Shown here: positions 44,918 to 54,624 of the stretch, piece by piece
How the letters are laid out: each line of letters begins with the position of its first letter
How positions within the stretch are numbered: the stretch's first letter is position 1
Assembly: GCF_014117425.1 (NCBI RefSeq)
Contig: NZ_CP059725.1
Location: 62,001-126,000, forward strand
DNA from: Bartonella sp. HY038
GTDB lineage: Bacteria > Pseudomonadota > Alphaproteobacteria > Rhizobiales > Rhizobiaceae
Length of the DNA: 64,000 bases
Direction: 5' to 3'
Notes under the pieces: model-generated
What the model was told of the DNA's origin: nothing
What the model saw: the letters and a program-made list of their open reading frames with translations, nothing else
Databases searched by the model: none
Made by a program: the position numbers and the translations under genes

Positions 44918-45770
44918 TATTTTTAAAATATTTAAACGGGAGAGTGTTGTGGCGTTTAAAGTGATGACGCTTTTCGTCTTGTTGCAAATATTACTGTGAA
45001 GCGTCATTTTGGGGCTCGTTAGCTTATCGAGTTAACTAAAATAGAGTTTCAAGGATCTTCATTTTACTTAGCACATTTTGAAATATGCTCAAAAATCCAT
45101 AGAGCACATGGTGAAGAGAAGAAAACCTTAATGGCATTTTGCTGCATTTGTTATTTTTTTAGGTGAAAGATGATCGCCTCAGCAAATTGAATGCGTCATA
45201 ATTTAATTTTTTTTATATAACCATGCCACATATCGACCAATTATGGCGAAATCTCCCAATTTGCGTCAAATTTCCTAAAATCAAAACAGAAATATCACTT
45301 AGAAATCCTATAAATTTAGGCTAAGGCTGTGAATAACTTAACTGAATTATGACCACAATAAGGAAATCTTACCAATTGCGGCAGGTCATTTTCAAAATTG
45401 GGCAAGGAAGCGTCTGCTTCTTTTACTAATAGAATATTCCAAATAACTTTTCCAAAAAGCTTTGATCAATGTTCAAAATCTACCGTAAATTATTTAAAAT
45501 ATTGAATACCTGATTTTTAATATCATTTATTTGTAATTGAAATAAATCAATCGATATTTTTTTAATATAAAAATATAAAAAATTTAATTTAAATAATTAT
45601 AGGAATATAATTAATATAAATTTACTTAAAATAAAAGATTTATCATTTTGATACAATTTTTTAAAAATTTCTTCAATTTGATATTATCAAATTTTCAACA
45701 CAGCATCGCCATATATTACCCTTAGGTCAGCAGTCATTAACCAATATTATCAATAACAATTGGAAATGAT
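44918..45770. other. Long AT-rich intergenic region
   Basis: More than 850 bases without a supported gene. Near the left end ATGACGCTT (44963-44971) pairs with AAGCGTCAT (about 45001-45009) and is followed by TTT, a possible terminator of the App1-family gene. A 16-codon GTG frame (44949-44999) with GGGAGAG upstream overlaps that hairpin. The right half (about 45500-45680) is almost pure A/T. I see no RNA gene match or repeat family. Confidence 0.45.
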
Positions 45771-46139
45771 ATGTCTTCTGCCCTTAGCCGAGCTGTGTGT
45801 TTGCTTGGTGCAATTGCAATGCCGCTTATTACTCTTATGCCTCAAACTGCATCTGCAGCTAGCCAATGTGGACGTGCTTCTTGGTACGCGCTTTACTCCA
45901 AAACAGCTTCAGGTGAGCGCATGAATCCATCAGCTATGACCGCCGCGCACCGCTCCTTGCCATTAGGCAGCAAAATCCGTGTTGTCAACAAAGCTAATGG
46001 TAAATCAGTTGTGGTGCGCATTAATGATCGCGGACCTTTCATTCGTGGCCGCGTGCTTGATCTATCTAAAGGTGCAGCCCGCGAACTTGGCTATATAAGT
46101 GCTGGTCACGCCGCTGTTTGCTATGAGCGTATTAGCTAA
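45771..46139 (+). CDS. RlpA-like septal ring lytic transglycosylase/DPBB protein
   Basis: A 122-residue exported protein. An N-terminal signal peptide ([19 protein letters not shown], cleaving before ASQCG) is followed by a double-psi beta-barrel with [35 protein letters not shown] and [27 protein letters not shown], including the catalytic-type Asp in NDRGPF. It lacks the C-terminal SPOR domain of full RlpA. It likely acts on peptidoglycan in the periplasm; two Cys (CGR and VCYE) in the mature part could form a disulfide. ATG 45771 is preceded by a weak GGAAATGAT site. Confidence 0.88.
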   Translation: MSSALSRAVCLLGAIAMPLITLMPQTASAASQCGRASWYALYSKTASGERMNPSAMTAAHRSLPLGSKIRVVNKANGKSVVVRINDRGPFIRGRVLDLSKGAARELGYISAGHAAVCYERIS

Positions 46140-46579
46140 TATACGCTGCCAATACCAAGCGCTATAAAACTATTGTTTCGAGTGCTTCTAAATTGCAGCT
46201 TTATACCCACAAAGTTTGATATATTTGCCAAACTGTTAGCTTGCGAAATTGCTAGTTTTTCTATAAGGAAAAAATAGTGGTAAAGCCTAGCGATTATATT
46301 AATAGAAAAATGATCGCTATTTATGGCCGCGACGCTTGCAATTGAAAACCCCTTAAGGTTTTATATGCGAATATATCAAGATATTGTAAATGCAAAATTG
46401 CTTTCTCATTATCTTGGAATTTTTTAGCATTGATTGTACTGCTATTTGGCTAAAATAGTTGTCAATCAATGGTAAGTGGGCTGGGATATCGCGTGATTGT
46501 GATGTTCTTCTTAGTAAACATAAGGGTAGCTACTGCTTTTCAAGCATAGGCCCCAATTTGAAGTGGCAAGTGACGCAAA
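46140..46579. other. RlpA-like/lysC intergenic region
   Basis: About 440 bases with no supported gene. It has no obvious Rho-independent terminator and no lysine riboswitch that I can recognise before lysC. A GC-richer stretch near 46330-46345 stands out from AT-rich surroundings but has no assigned role. Confidence 0.4.
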
Positions 46580-47833
46580 ATGGCGCGTATTGTGATGAAA
46601 TTCGGAGGAACCTCCGTTGCAGATATCGACCGCATCCGTAATGTAGCACGTCACGTTAAACGTGAAGTTGACGCAGGCAATGAAGTTGCTGTTGTTGTTT
46701 CAGCAATGGCAGGAAAAACCAATGAATTGGTAGCATGGACAAAGCAGGCCTCTGCCATGCATGATGCACGCGAATATGATACGGTTGTGGCATCGGGTGA
46801 ACAGGTAACGGCTGGTTTATTAGCTATTGCCTTACAAGATATGGGTATTGATGCGCGGTCATGGATGGGGTGGCAAATCCCAATTCGAACAGATAGTACC
46901 CATAGTTCAGCACGTATTCTTGACATTGACCCAACTATTTTGCTTGAGCGCTTCGCGCTTGGTCAAGTTGCGGTTATTGCAGGCTTTCAAGGGATTGCAC
47001 CTGATAATCGCATTGCAACCCTTGGGCGCGGTGGTTCTGATACCAGTGCTGTGGCTATTGCTGCGGCAGTAAAAGCTGATCGTTGCGATATTTATACTGA
47101 TGTTGATGGCGTTTACACCACAGATCCAAGAATTGAGCCAAAAGCACGCCGTTTGCACAAAGTCGCCTTTGAAGAAATGCTTGAAATGGCATCATTGGGT
47201 GCCAAGGTTTTACAAGTGCGCTCGGTCGAGCTTGCGATGGTTCATAAAGTGCGTACCTTTGTACGTTCTAGTTTTGAAGACCCCGATGCTCCGGGAATGG
47301 GCGATTTAATCAATCCACCAGGAACACTTATTTGCGATGAGGATGAAATCGTGGAACAACAGGTTGTAACAGGCATTGCCTTTGCTAAAGACGAAGCACA
47401 AATTTCTTTGCGCCGTATTGATGATCGCCCCGGCATCTCTGCTGCTATTTTTGGCCCATTAGCCGAAGATCATATCAATGTTGACATGATCGTACAGAAT
47501 ATTTCTGAAGATGGTTCAAAAACCGACATGACTTTTACCGTTCCATCGAGCGATGTGGAAAAGGCAGTCAAGATTCTTGAAGCCGATAAAAATGATATTG
47601 AATTTGATGCGATTCAATCGGAAACTGGCCTTGCTAAGGTTTCCGTGATCGGCATCGGCATGAGAAGCCATGCGGGTGTTGCTGCAACCGCGTTTAAAGC
47701 TATGGCTGAAAAAGGCATCAATATCCGTGCGATTACCACATCAGAAATCAAAATTTCAATTTTGATCGATAGCGCCTATACTGAGCTTGCCGTGCGTACA
47801 TTGCATGCAATTTATGGTCTTGATAAGGACTAA
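46580..47833 (+). CDS. lysC: Aspartate kinase
   Basis: LysC phosphorylates aspartate at the head of lysine, threonine and methionine synthesis. The 417-residue protein has the N-terminal IVMKFGGTSVAD motif, VVVSAMAGKTN, FQGIAPDNRIATLGRGGSDTSA, and DVDGVYTTDPR. Two C-terminal ACT domains follow (IDDRPGISAAIFGPLAEDHINVD and VIGIGMRSHAGVAATAFKAM), where feedback inhibitors bind. Its length is typical of the mono-functional enzyme. It precedes ptsP, the usual order in Rhizobiales, with a 400-base gap here. Confidence 0.96.
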   Translation: MARIVMKFGGTSVADIDRIRNVARHVKREVDAGNEVAVVVSAMAGKTNELVAWTKQASAMHDAREYDTVVASGEQVTAGLLAIALQDMGIDARSWMGWQIPIRTDSTHSSARILDIDPTILLERFALGQVAVIAGFQGIAPDNRIATLGRGGSDTSAVAIAAAVKADRCDIYTDVDGVYTTDPRIEPKARRLHKVAFEEMLEMASLGAKVLQVRSVELAMVHKVRTFVRSSFEDPDAPGMGDLINPPGTLICDEDEIVEQQVVTGIAFAKDEAQISLRRIDDRPGISAAIFGPLAEDHINVDMIVQNISEDGSKTDMTFTVPSSDVEKAVKILEADKNDIEFDAIQSETGLAKVSVIGIGMRSHAGVAATAFKAMAEKGINIRAITTSEIKISILIDSAYTELAVRTLHAIYGLDKD

Positions 47834-48239
47834 GAATTTCTTGCTGGATTGACTTTTGCCGGTTTTATAACTGGTTTAATAAAAGTCTAATCTTATTCGA
47901 TGAAAAAAGACAAGCCTTCACCATTAAGTTGAGGGCTTGTTAAATACAGATTGATAAATCGATTATTTTCTAACAAGGCCCATTTACAAAAAAATGTGTT
48001 TGGCTTTTAATAGTATGATAACGATTACATTCGACATGTTATCTTTTTTATTATAATGGAATATGCTCTATTCGACGAATATTTTTGAATAATCAATAGC
48101 TGCAACAAGCATCAGAAGAATGTATTTTAGGGCTATTCAATTATTTATTCAAAACCGTCGAAATTAAATATTATTATGTGGTTGGGTGAAATCGTTTTAA
48201 AATAATGATCTTGCCAATGAGTGGGAGCCCGTCAAGCCA
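47834..48239. other. lysC-ptsP intergenic region
   Basis: About 400 bases. ACAAGCC (47909-47915) and GGCTTGT (47934-47940) make a stem with several inner pairs shortly after lysC. The T run lies on the minus-strand side, so as a lysC terminator it is weak. The rest is AT-rich and holds the ptsP upstream region, ending with GGGAG before the ptsP ATG. Confidence 0.4.
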
Positions 48240-50510
48240 ATGCCAAAGGTCGAAACCGGTCCAAGACTACTCTTAAGAAGAATGCGTGAACTCATGGCTG
48301 ATGCCATGGAGCCACAGGCACGTCTTGATCTTATTGTGCGCGAAATAGCCCATAATATGGTGACTGATGTTTGCTCTTTTTATGTATTGCGCTCTGATGC
48401 AGTTTTAGAGCTTTATGCAACCCAAGGACTTAATCCTGAGGCGGTACACCTTGTACAATTGCGTCTTGGACAAGGGCTTGTTGGCACGATTGCCGCTAAT
48501 GCTACGCCGCTAAACCTTTCCAATGCACAAGTCCACCCGGCCTTTGCCTATTTGCCTGAAACGGGAGAGGAAATTTATTCTTCATTTCTTGGCGTGCCAA
48601 TATTGCGCGCTGGCCGCACCTTGGGTGTTTTGGTGGTACAAAACCGCGAACAGCGCATTTATAATGATGACGAGGTTGAGGCGTTAGAAACTGTTGCTAT
48701 GGTGCTTGCTGAAATGATCGCCGCTGGTGATTTGCCGCGCGTATCTCTTAACAGTGTAGATATTGACTTGCGCCGCCCCTATACGCTTAACGGACGCGCG
48801 TTAAATGAGGGTATTGGTCTTGGTACAGTTGTTTTGCATGAACCGCGCATCGTGGTTACCAATCTTTTCAATGAAGATATTGATCTGGAGCTGCAAAAGC
48901 TTACCACGGCGATGGATTCGCTAAGACTGTCCATTGATGATCTATTGGCGCGCGGTGATGTGGCGCGTGAAGGTGAACATCGTGATGTGCTTGAAGCTTA
49001 TCGCATGTTTGCCAATGATAATGGTTGGATGCGCCGTCTTGAAGAAGCTATTCGCAATGGTTTGAGTGCTGAGGGTGCGGTTGAAAAAGTGCAAAGCGAT
49101 ACCCGCGCCCGTATGCTTAATTTGACCGATCCCTATTTGCGTGAGCGCCTTTCAGATTTTGATGACCTTGCCAATCGTTTGCTTTATCAGTTGATGGGAA
49201 GTAGCCGCGAAGATATTGCTGCAAGTGTTGGTAAGGATGCCATTATTGTCGCGCGTACTATGGGCGCAGCAGAACTGCTTGATTACCCTCGCGGCTCGGT
49301 GCGTGGGCTTGTTTTGGAAGATGGTGCTCCAACCAGTCACGTTACAATCGTTGCTCGCGCCATGGGCATTCCGGTTGTTGGGCAAGCAAAAGGTGCTGTG
49401 TCATTATCTGAAAATGGCGATCCAGTGATTATTGATGGTGAAGAGGGGCGCTTGCATTTGCGCCCTGCCATTGATGTTGAAAAAGCCTATGCCGAAAAAG
49501 CGCGTTTTCGCGCTCGTCGTCAGCAAGCCTATCGTGATTTGCGTGATGTACCAGCATTAACCCGCGATGGTCAAAAAATCATTATGTTGATTAATGCAGG
49601 TCTTTTGGTTGATCTGCCGCAGCTTTTTGAGTCTGGCGCCGAAGGTGTGGGGCTTTTCCGCACCGAATTGCAATTTATGATCGCATCAACCTTTCCGCGC
49701 TCTAACGAGCAAGAGCAGCTTTATCGCTCGGTCTATAAGGAAATCGGTGATAAGCCAGTAACGTTTAGAACTTTAGATATTGGCGGCGATAAGGTTTTGC
49801 CCTATTTCCGCTTTAAAGAGCAGGAAGAAAATCCCGCTCTTGGTTGGCGTGCCATTCGCTTGACACTGGATCGGCCTGCTTTAATGCGTACCCAATTACG
49901 CGCTTTGCTAAAAGCATCTATTGGCCGCGAATTGCGGGTGATGCTACCCATGGTAAGCGATGTGAGTGAAATTCATCGCACCAGAGAACTGATTGACCGC
50001 GAGATCAATTATCTTGACCGCTTTGGTTATGGCCAGCCGACACGGATCAAGCTTGGTGCCATGGTGGAAGTACCGGGGCTTTTATTCCAACTTGATGAAT
50101 TGATGGAAGTGGTGGATTTTGTTTCCGTTGGTTCTAATGATTTATTTCAATTCCTTATGGCGGTTGATCGCGGTAACTCGCAAGTTGCCAACCGTTTTGA
50201 TCAGCTTTCAGTGCCGATGTTACGCGTTTTACGCAATATTATCCGCGCAGGTGAAAGAGCTGAAAAGCCTGTTACGCTTTGCGGCGAAATGGCAGGCAAA
50301 CCGATAACCGCTATGGCTTTAATTGGGCTTGGCTATCACCGTATTTCGATGACGCCATCATCGATCGGGCCGGTAAAAGCAATGCTATTGTCGCTTGACG
50401 CACAAGATTTACGTAAAAATCTTGATGATATTTTGGATAGCCGTGATACGGGTATTAATATGCGTGAATTTTTGCTGCGATATGCTGAGGATAATAATAT
50501 CAGCCTTTAA
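48240..50510 (+). CDS. ptsP: PTS-Ntr phosphoenolpyruvate-protein phosphotransferase (EI-Ntr)
   Basis: PtsP phosphorylates NPr in the nitrogen phosphotransferase system, a regulatory relay. The 756-residue protein has an N-terminal GAF domain (about 20-165, with GLNPEAVHLVQLRLGQGLVGTIA and FLGVPILR). The PEP-utilising domains follow: the phospho-His loop GAPTSHVTIVARAMGIPVVG, GVGLFRTELQFM, TFRTLDIGGDKVLPYF, LPMVSDVSEI and the C-terminal VGSNDLFQFLMAVDRGN with CGEMAG (active Cys). It follows lysC. The prfA-prmC genes that commonly follow in this order are missing here. Confidence 0.95.
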   Translation: MPKVETGPRLLLRRMRELMADAMEPQARLDLIVREIAHNMVTDVCSFYVLRSDAVLELYATQGLNPEAVHLVQLRLGQGLVGTIAANATPLNLSNAQVHPAFAYLPETGEEIYSSFLGVPILRAGRTLGVLVVQNREQRIYNDDEVEALETVAMVLAEMIAAGDLPRVSLNSVDIDLRRPYTLNGRALNEGIGLGTVVLHEPRIVVTNLFNEDIDLELQKLTTAMDSLRLSIDDLLARGDVAREGEHRDVLEAYRMFANDNGWMRRLEEAIRNGLSAEGAVEKVQSDTRARMLNLTDPYLRERLSDFDDLANRLLYQLMGSSREDIAASVGKDAIIVARTMGAAELLDYPRGSVRGLVLEDGAPTSHVTIVARAMGIPVVGQAKGAVSLSENGDPVIIDGEEGRLHLRPAIDVEKAYAEKARFRARRQQAYRDLRDVPALTRDGQKIIMLINAGLLVDLPQLFESGAEGVGLFRTELQFMIASTFPRSNEQEQLYRSVYKEIGDKPVTFRTLDIGGDKVLPYFRFKEQEENPALGWRAIRLTLDRPALMRTQLRALLKASIGRELRVMLPMVSDVSEIHRTRELIDREINYLDRFGYGQPTRIKLGAMVEVPGLLFQLDELMEVVDFVSVGSNDLFQFLMAVDRGNSQVANRFDQLSVPMLRVLRNIIRAGERAEKPVTLCGEMAGKPITAMALIGLGYHRISMTPSSIGPVKAMLLSLDAQDLRKNLDDILDSRDTGINMREFLLRYAEDNNISL

Positions 50511-50617
50511 GGATTTAAACGGGCGTAATATGATTTCCAATCGGGATTGGCGAGAAGCTACCCTTTAGTCACTTAACGCTTATCTTTAATCAAATGTTAC
50601 AAGGTGGGCAAACTCCC

Positions 50618-51130
50618 TTATAAGGGGATATGCTCTAGTGTTTCAATGCAAGTAAAATCGCTAAGCTGTAAATAATTATCATGGGAAATATAGGACATTA
50701 AAACGTCGCGTGCGGGCGATTTTAGTTTTTTAAATTGCATCAAATCCATGGCATGTAAGCAAAGTTGTTCAACTATCGAAATGGCATCGCCAAAACTTGG
50801 GTGTTGATTATATCTGTCCCAAATATAAAATGTTATGATATCAAATTTTTTATCATGGTGTAAAGCATTTGCATGATGATTGCGCCACTCTAAACGTATG
50901 TCAAAGATATATTCAGAAATGTCTTTTAGTTCGCTAAGGCTTGCATATGTTACTTTATTTAGTGGTTCATTTGCTTTAAAAATTGGATCAATTGCTTCGA
51001 GATAATGCTTATATTTTGGGATTGTAAGAATATCAGATTCGTATGAAATTCCTCGAATATCCTGTTCTAAGCAATTAAAGATCATTTTGGCATAGGAATG
51101 AAAATGCTTATAGGTAAAGCTTTTATTCAC
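50618..51130 (-). CDS. Hypothetical protein
   Basis: I cannot name this 170-residue protein. It is soluble, slightly acidic and rich in His, Tyr and Leu, with segments like YKHYLEAIDPIFKANEPLNKV and VEQLCLHAMDLMQFKKL. No signal peptide, TM or known catalytic motif is visible. The start is a GTG at 51130 with AAGGA at a good distance, which supports a real gene. It sits between ptsP and macB, where a different gene set is expected in relatives, so it may be an acquired gene. Confidence 0.6.
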   Translation of the reverse strand: MNKSFTYKHFHSYAKMIFNCLEQDIRGISYESDILTIPKYKHYLEAIDPIFKANEPLNKVTYASLSELKDISEYIFDIRLEWRNHHANALHHDKKFDIITFYIWDRYNQHPSFGDAISIVEQLCLHAMDLMQFKKLKSPARDVLMSYISHDNYLQLSDFTCIETLEHIPL

Positions 51131-51288
51131 ACATCCTTCAAACGTATAAGCTAAAATTTTTTGTTCTCCCTAATCGGTCTATTTGAAGATATTTTAAAAC
51201 ATTGACAATGGAAAGATACTAAAAAACATGGTCGGTGTGCCAATGGCAAATAAAAATATTATAATGAATTCAAAAATATCTAGGAATT

Positions 51289-51325
51289 ATAATAGAGCGC
51301 ATGTTGTTTAAATGCGCTCTATTAT
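51289..51325. terminator. Perfect inverted repeat downstream of macB
   Basis: ATAATAGAGCGCAT and ATGCGCTCTATTAT form a perfect 14-pair stem around a nine-base loop, about 30 bases beyond the macB stop. There is no long T run, so it may be a terminator or a small repeat; the AGAGCGCAT core also occurs in the RIME-like element at 20868. Confidence 0.5.
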
Positions 51326-51352
51326 TATCTTGTATTTTCTAATCTCGTATTT

Positions 51353-53344
51353 CTAATCTCTGGCAAGGGCGGCAACAGGATCAAGTTTTGATGCGTTGCG
51401 GGCAGGTAAAAAGCCAAAGACAATACCAATAAGGGTGGACGATAAAAATGCCGCAATGATCGAACCACTGGTGTATATAAGTTTGAAAGGTGCGCCAAGC
51501 ACATCAAACAAGAAGCCAACCGACAAACCAAAAGCAATACCTAACGTACCGCCGATTAAACAGACGAGTATAGCTTCAATTAAAAATTGCTGCAAAATAT
51601 CACTGCGCCGCGCGCCAACTGCCATGCGTACACCAATTTCATTGATGCGCTCCGATACAGTCACAAGCATAATGTTCATGACGCCAATACCACCAACAAT
51701 CAGTGATATAAGAGCGATAGATGCAATCAGCAGGGTTAGGACTTGCGAACTTTGCATAATTTGCTCGCGGAACTCATCACTATTGCGAATGAAAAAATCT
51801 TCAGACCCGTGGCGCATGGTCAAAAAGTTTTTAACCGCTGTTTCAACAACTCGGGAATCATAGGCATCATCAACACGTAAAGTAATCGAGCGCACTGTGG
51901 TGGTGCCTAAAAAGCGCGTTTGAACGCTAGTATAAGGCAAATAGAGCGATAATGTATCACTGGCAGGGCCAAAACTTTGCAATTCAATTACACCAATGAT
52001 GCGCGCTGGGACTTTACCAATAAAAATAACTGAACCAACCGCCTTATCAGGGTCATCAGGAAAGAGTGTTGAGACGGCGGTTTGATCGACAACAAGATCA
52101 AGAGTGCGATCTTTAACGCTTTGTTCGTCAAATAAATGGCCTGCAACAAGCGTTGCGCCTTCAGCTGAAAAATATTGTTCACCAACGCCTGTCAGTGATG
52201 CATTTGCCTCAATTCCCCCGCGACGCGCGGTTGTTGTCGTTGAAACGCTTGGCGTTACTGCGGCTGCATAGGGTTGTTCTTTAAGTGCTTGTGCATCAGC
52301 ATCAACAAGGGTGGTAATCTTGCCTGAACGTAAATCTGCCATGCTGCGGCCCGCAAAAATGGTTAGCGTATTGGTGCCGAGGCGATTAATATTTTCTAAG
52401 ATTTGTTGCTTAGTACCATTACCAAGCGCGACCATTGATACCACGGCGGCAATACCAATAATAACGCCAAGCATAGTCAAAAATGTGCGCATGCGGTGCG
52501 CGTTCATTGACAGGGTTGCCATGCGAAAGGCTTCAAGGAACCGATCGGTAAAGCCACGCAAAAAGCCGCTGCGTTTATAAACGACATCTTCTTTTTCGAT
52601 TAAATCAGCCTTACCAGAAACACCACGCTGAGCGGGATTAGCGTCAGTAATATTGGGTGTGTCAGTTAAAATTTCACCATCACTTATTTCAATAATACGT
52701 TCAGCACGGCGGGCAACATTCATATCATGGGTAACGATGATAATTGTGCGCCCCTCAGCATGTAACTCTTCAAGGATGCGCAAAACTTCTTCGCCAGATT
52801 GTTTGTCAAGCGCGCCGGTTGGTTCATCGGCAAGGATTACTTCGCCATTATTCATCAAGGCGCGGGCGATTGACACACGCTGCTGCTGGCCGCCTGATAA
52901 TTGGCTCGGCCGGTGGTTGACACGCTCGCCCATACCAAGGCGTTGCAAAAGTCCTTCTGCGCGTTTTTTTCGCTCGCTTGGATTGATGTTGGCATAAATT
53001 GCTGGAATTTCAACATTGCCAAGGGCGGTTAATTCACCCAAAAGATGATAGCGTTGAAAAATAAAGCCAAAATGGTCACGGCGCAATTCCGAAAGCTGAT
53101 CGGCATCAAGCTCTAGGGTTTCACTATTCCTGATTTTGTAACTGCCTGATGATGGGCGGTCAAGACAGCCCAAAATATTCATAAGCGTTGATTTGCCAGA
53201 GCCGGATGCCCCAACAATCGCTACCATTTCACCTTCATAAATGGTAAGATCAATGCCCTTGAGAACGCTTACTTCACCTTCGCCAGCCGGATAATTGCGG
53301 CGCACATCCTTAAGGACGATAAGTGGTTTTTTTTGACTTACCAT
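51353..53344 (-). CDS. macB: MacB-type ABC efflux pump ATPase/permease
   Basis: The 663-residue protein has an N-terminal ATPase (Walker A GASGSGKST, RYHLLGELTALGNVE, signature LSGGQQQRVSIARA, Walker B ILADEPTGALD). A first TM near residue 280-300, a large periplasmic MacB_PCD domain and three C-terminal TMs (IALISLIVGGIGVMNIMLV, then ERINEIGVRMAVGARRSDIL, a FtsX-type motif) follow. MacB works with MacA and an outer-membrane channel to expel macrolides, peptides or siderophores. ATG 53344 follows the macA stop by five bases; a GTG at 53356 would overlap macA. Confidence 0.93.
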   Translation of the reverse strand: MVSQKKPLIVLKDVRRNYPAGEGEVSVLKGIDLTIYEGEMVAIVGASGSGKSTLMNILGCLDRPSSGSYKIRNSETLELDADQLSELRRDHFGFIFQRYHLLGELTALGNVEIPAIYANINPSERKKRAEGLLQRLGMGERVNHRPSQLSGGQQQRVSIARALMNNGEVILADEPTGALDKQSGEEVLRILEELHAEGRTIIIVTHDMNVARRAERIIEISDGEILTDTPNITDANPAQRGVSGKADLIEKEDVVYKRSGFLRGFTDRFLEAFRMATLSMNAHRMRTFLTMLGVIIGIAAVVSMVALGNGTKQQILENINRLGTNTLTIFAGRSMADLRSGKITTLVDADAQALKEQPYAAAVTPSVSTTTTARRGGIEANASLTGVGEQYFSAEGATLVAGHLFDEQSVKDRTLDLVVDQTAVSTLFPDDPDKAVGSVIFIGKVPARIIGVIELQSFGPASDTLSLYLPYTSVQTRFLGTTTVRSITLRVDDAYDSRVVETAVKNFLTMRHGSEDFFIRNSDEFREQIMQSSQVLTLLIASIALISLIVGGIGVMNIMLVTVSERINEIGVRMAVGARRSDILQQFLIEAILVCLIGGTLGIAFGLSVGFLFDVLGAPFKLIYTSGSIIAAFLSSTLIGIVFGFLPARNASKLDPVAALARD

Positions 53345-53349
53345 TACAC

Positions 53350-54558
53350 TCACCACGGCCCCATGCCACGACCACGGCCAGATCCTTGTTGGCCACTTGG
53401 CATGCCACCGCCCGTAATAACTTTATCCCCTTCATTAAGGCCGGAGAGCACTTCAGCGTTCACCTTATTATTAAGGCCTATTTTGACATCTCGCGTTTCG
53501 ACTTTGCCATTTTCGGTAAGAACTCGCACATTATAGCTTCCATCACGTTTTTTCGCCCCTAAGCCATCGGTTGAAATTAAAAGTGCATTTTCCGATTTGC
53601 CAAGGATAATTTTGACTTCAGCCGTCATATAGGTACGCAACGCACCATCGGCATTATCAATATTGAAAATACCATTATAATAAATAGCTGATGACGAAGA
53701 TGAACTTGATGTGCTCGCACTTGAGTTAAAACTTATGTCATTGCGAATAGATTCAGGTGCTGGTTCAATCGCTTCCAAAACGCCATCATAGCGCCGTTCT
53801 GGATTACCGATCACATTGAAATAAAGCGGTTGGCCAGTTTTTACATTAACAACATCAGCTTCTGAAATTTCAGCACGAATGGTCATTTTGGTAAGATCAC
53901 CAATAATTGCAATGGTTGGCGCCGATTGAACAGCATTAACGTTTTGGCCTTCTTGAACAACCGTTGCAAGCACCGTTCCATCAAAAGGCGCCGTAACTCG
54001 TGTATAGCCAAGATCTACTTTTGCTGTCTCAACATCCACTTGCGATTGGATAATTTGCGCGTTTAATGCGTCAATTTGGGCTTGGCGCACATTTACCTCG
54101 GCCTCAGCACTATCAAAATCAGCTTTTGACACTGCATTGCTCGCAATCATATTTTTTTGGCGAGCAAGGTTTTTTTGTGCAAGTACTAGTTGAGCTTGCA
54201 GCTCTGCTAGCTTAGCGTGATTGTTGCTCAGCGCAGCTTCTTTGTTTTTCAGATCATTTGCTTGAGTGGTTGAGTCAATTTCGGCTAATAAATCGCCTTC
54301 TTTTACTTCACTGCCGGGCTGAACTTTAAGTGAAATAATACGACCCGTTGCGCGCGCGCCTACGGCCACCAAGCGATATGGTTTGACAATACCGGTCGCA
54401 AGAGCGGTTACCTCAATATCACCGCGTTTTATCGGGGCAGTCATATAGTTGGGTTCGCTTGTTTGGCTCGAAAATAACATTTGATAAAGAAAATAGACAA
54501 TAATCAGCGCAATGGCGGCGATGATAACCAGTAATAATTTCTTTTTTGGTTTATACAT
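53350..54558 (-). CDS. macA: MacA-type periplasmic adaptor (membrane fusion) protein
   Basis: A 402-residue adaptor. One N-terminal membrane anchor (LLLVIIAAIALIIVYFLYQML) is followed by a barrel-sandwich/lipoyl motif, a long coiled-coil hairpin (about 105-175, rich in Ala/Gln/Leu), VDLGYTRVTAPFDGTV and beta-barrel and membrane-proximal domains. An unusual Ser-rich stretch (about 283-294) sits between PESIRND and YYNGIFN. The C-terminus is Gly/Arg-rich. It bridges MacB and the outer-membrane lipoprotein encoded next to it, and the three genes form an operon. Confidence 0.92.
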   Translation of the reverse strand: MYKPKKKLLLVIIAAIALIIVYFLYQMLFSSQTSEPNYMTAPIKRGDIEVTALATGIVKPYRLVAVGARATGRIISLKVQPGSEVKEGDLLAEIDSTTQANDLKNKEAALSNNHAKLAELQAQLVLAQKNLARQKNMIASNAVSKADFDSAEAEVNVRQAQIDALNAQIIQSQVDVETAKVDLGYTRVTAPFDGTVLATVVQEGQNVNAVQSAPTIAIIGDLTKMTIRAEISEADVVNVKTGQPLYFNVIGNPERRYDGVLEAIEPAPESIRNDISFNSSASTSSSSSSSAIYYNGIFNIDNADGALRTYMTAEVKIILGKSENALLISTDGLGAKKRDGSYNVRVLTENGKVETRDVKIGLNNKVNAEVLSGLNEGDKVITGGGMPSGQQGSGRGRGMGPW

Positions 54559-54624
54559 AAGTCTTTATTCCTATCAAAAAATTTAATTGTATTGGCAAAT
54601 ATATTTGCTTCTTATTGGCATTTG

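Noticed and set aside
44949..44999. 16-codon GTG frame with GGGAGAG upstream.
   Set aside because: Too short to support; it overlaps a terminator-like hairpin that explains the sequence better.
46140..46579. Possible lysine riboswitch upstream of lysC.
   Set aside because: No matching five-way junction elements or terminator could be recognised by eye.
46459..46641. 60-codon open frame upstream of and overlapping lysC.
   Set aside because: It overlaps the strongly supported lysC start in another frame and looks like nothing known.
40687..51130. Orphan hypothetical proteins (40687 and 50618) as a toxin-immunity system.
   Set aside because: No toxin, secretion or Rhs/CDI gene is present in the window, so the idea has no support beyond protein size and charge.
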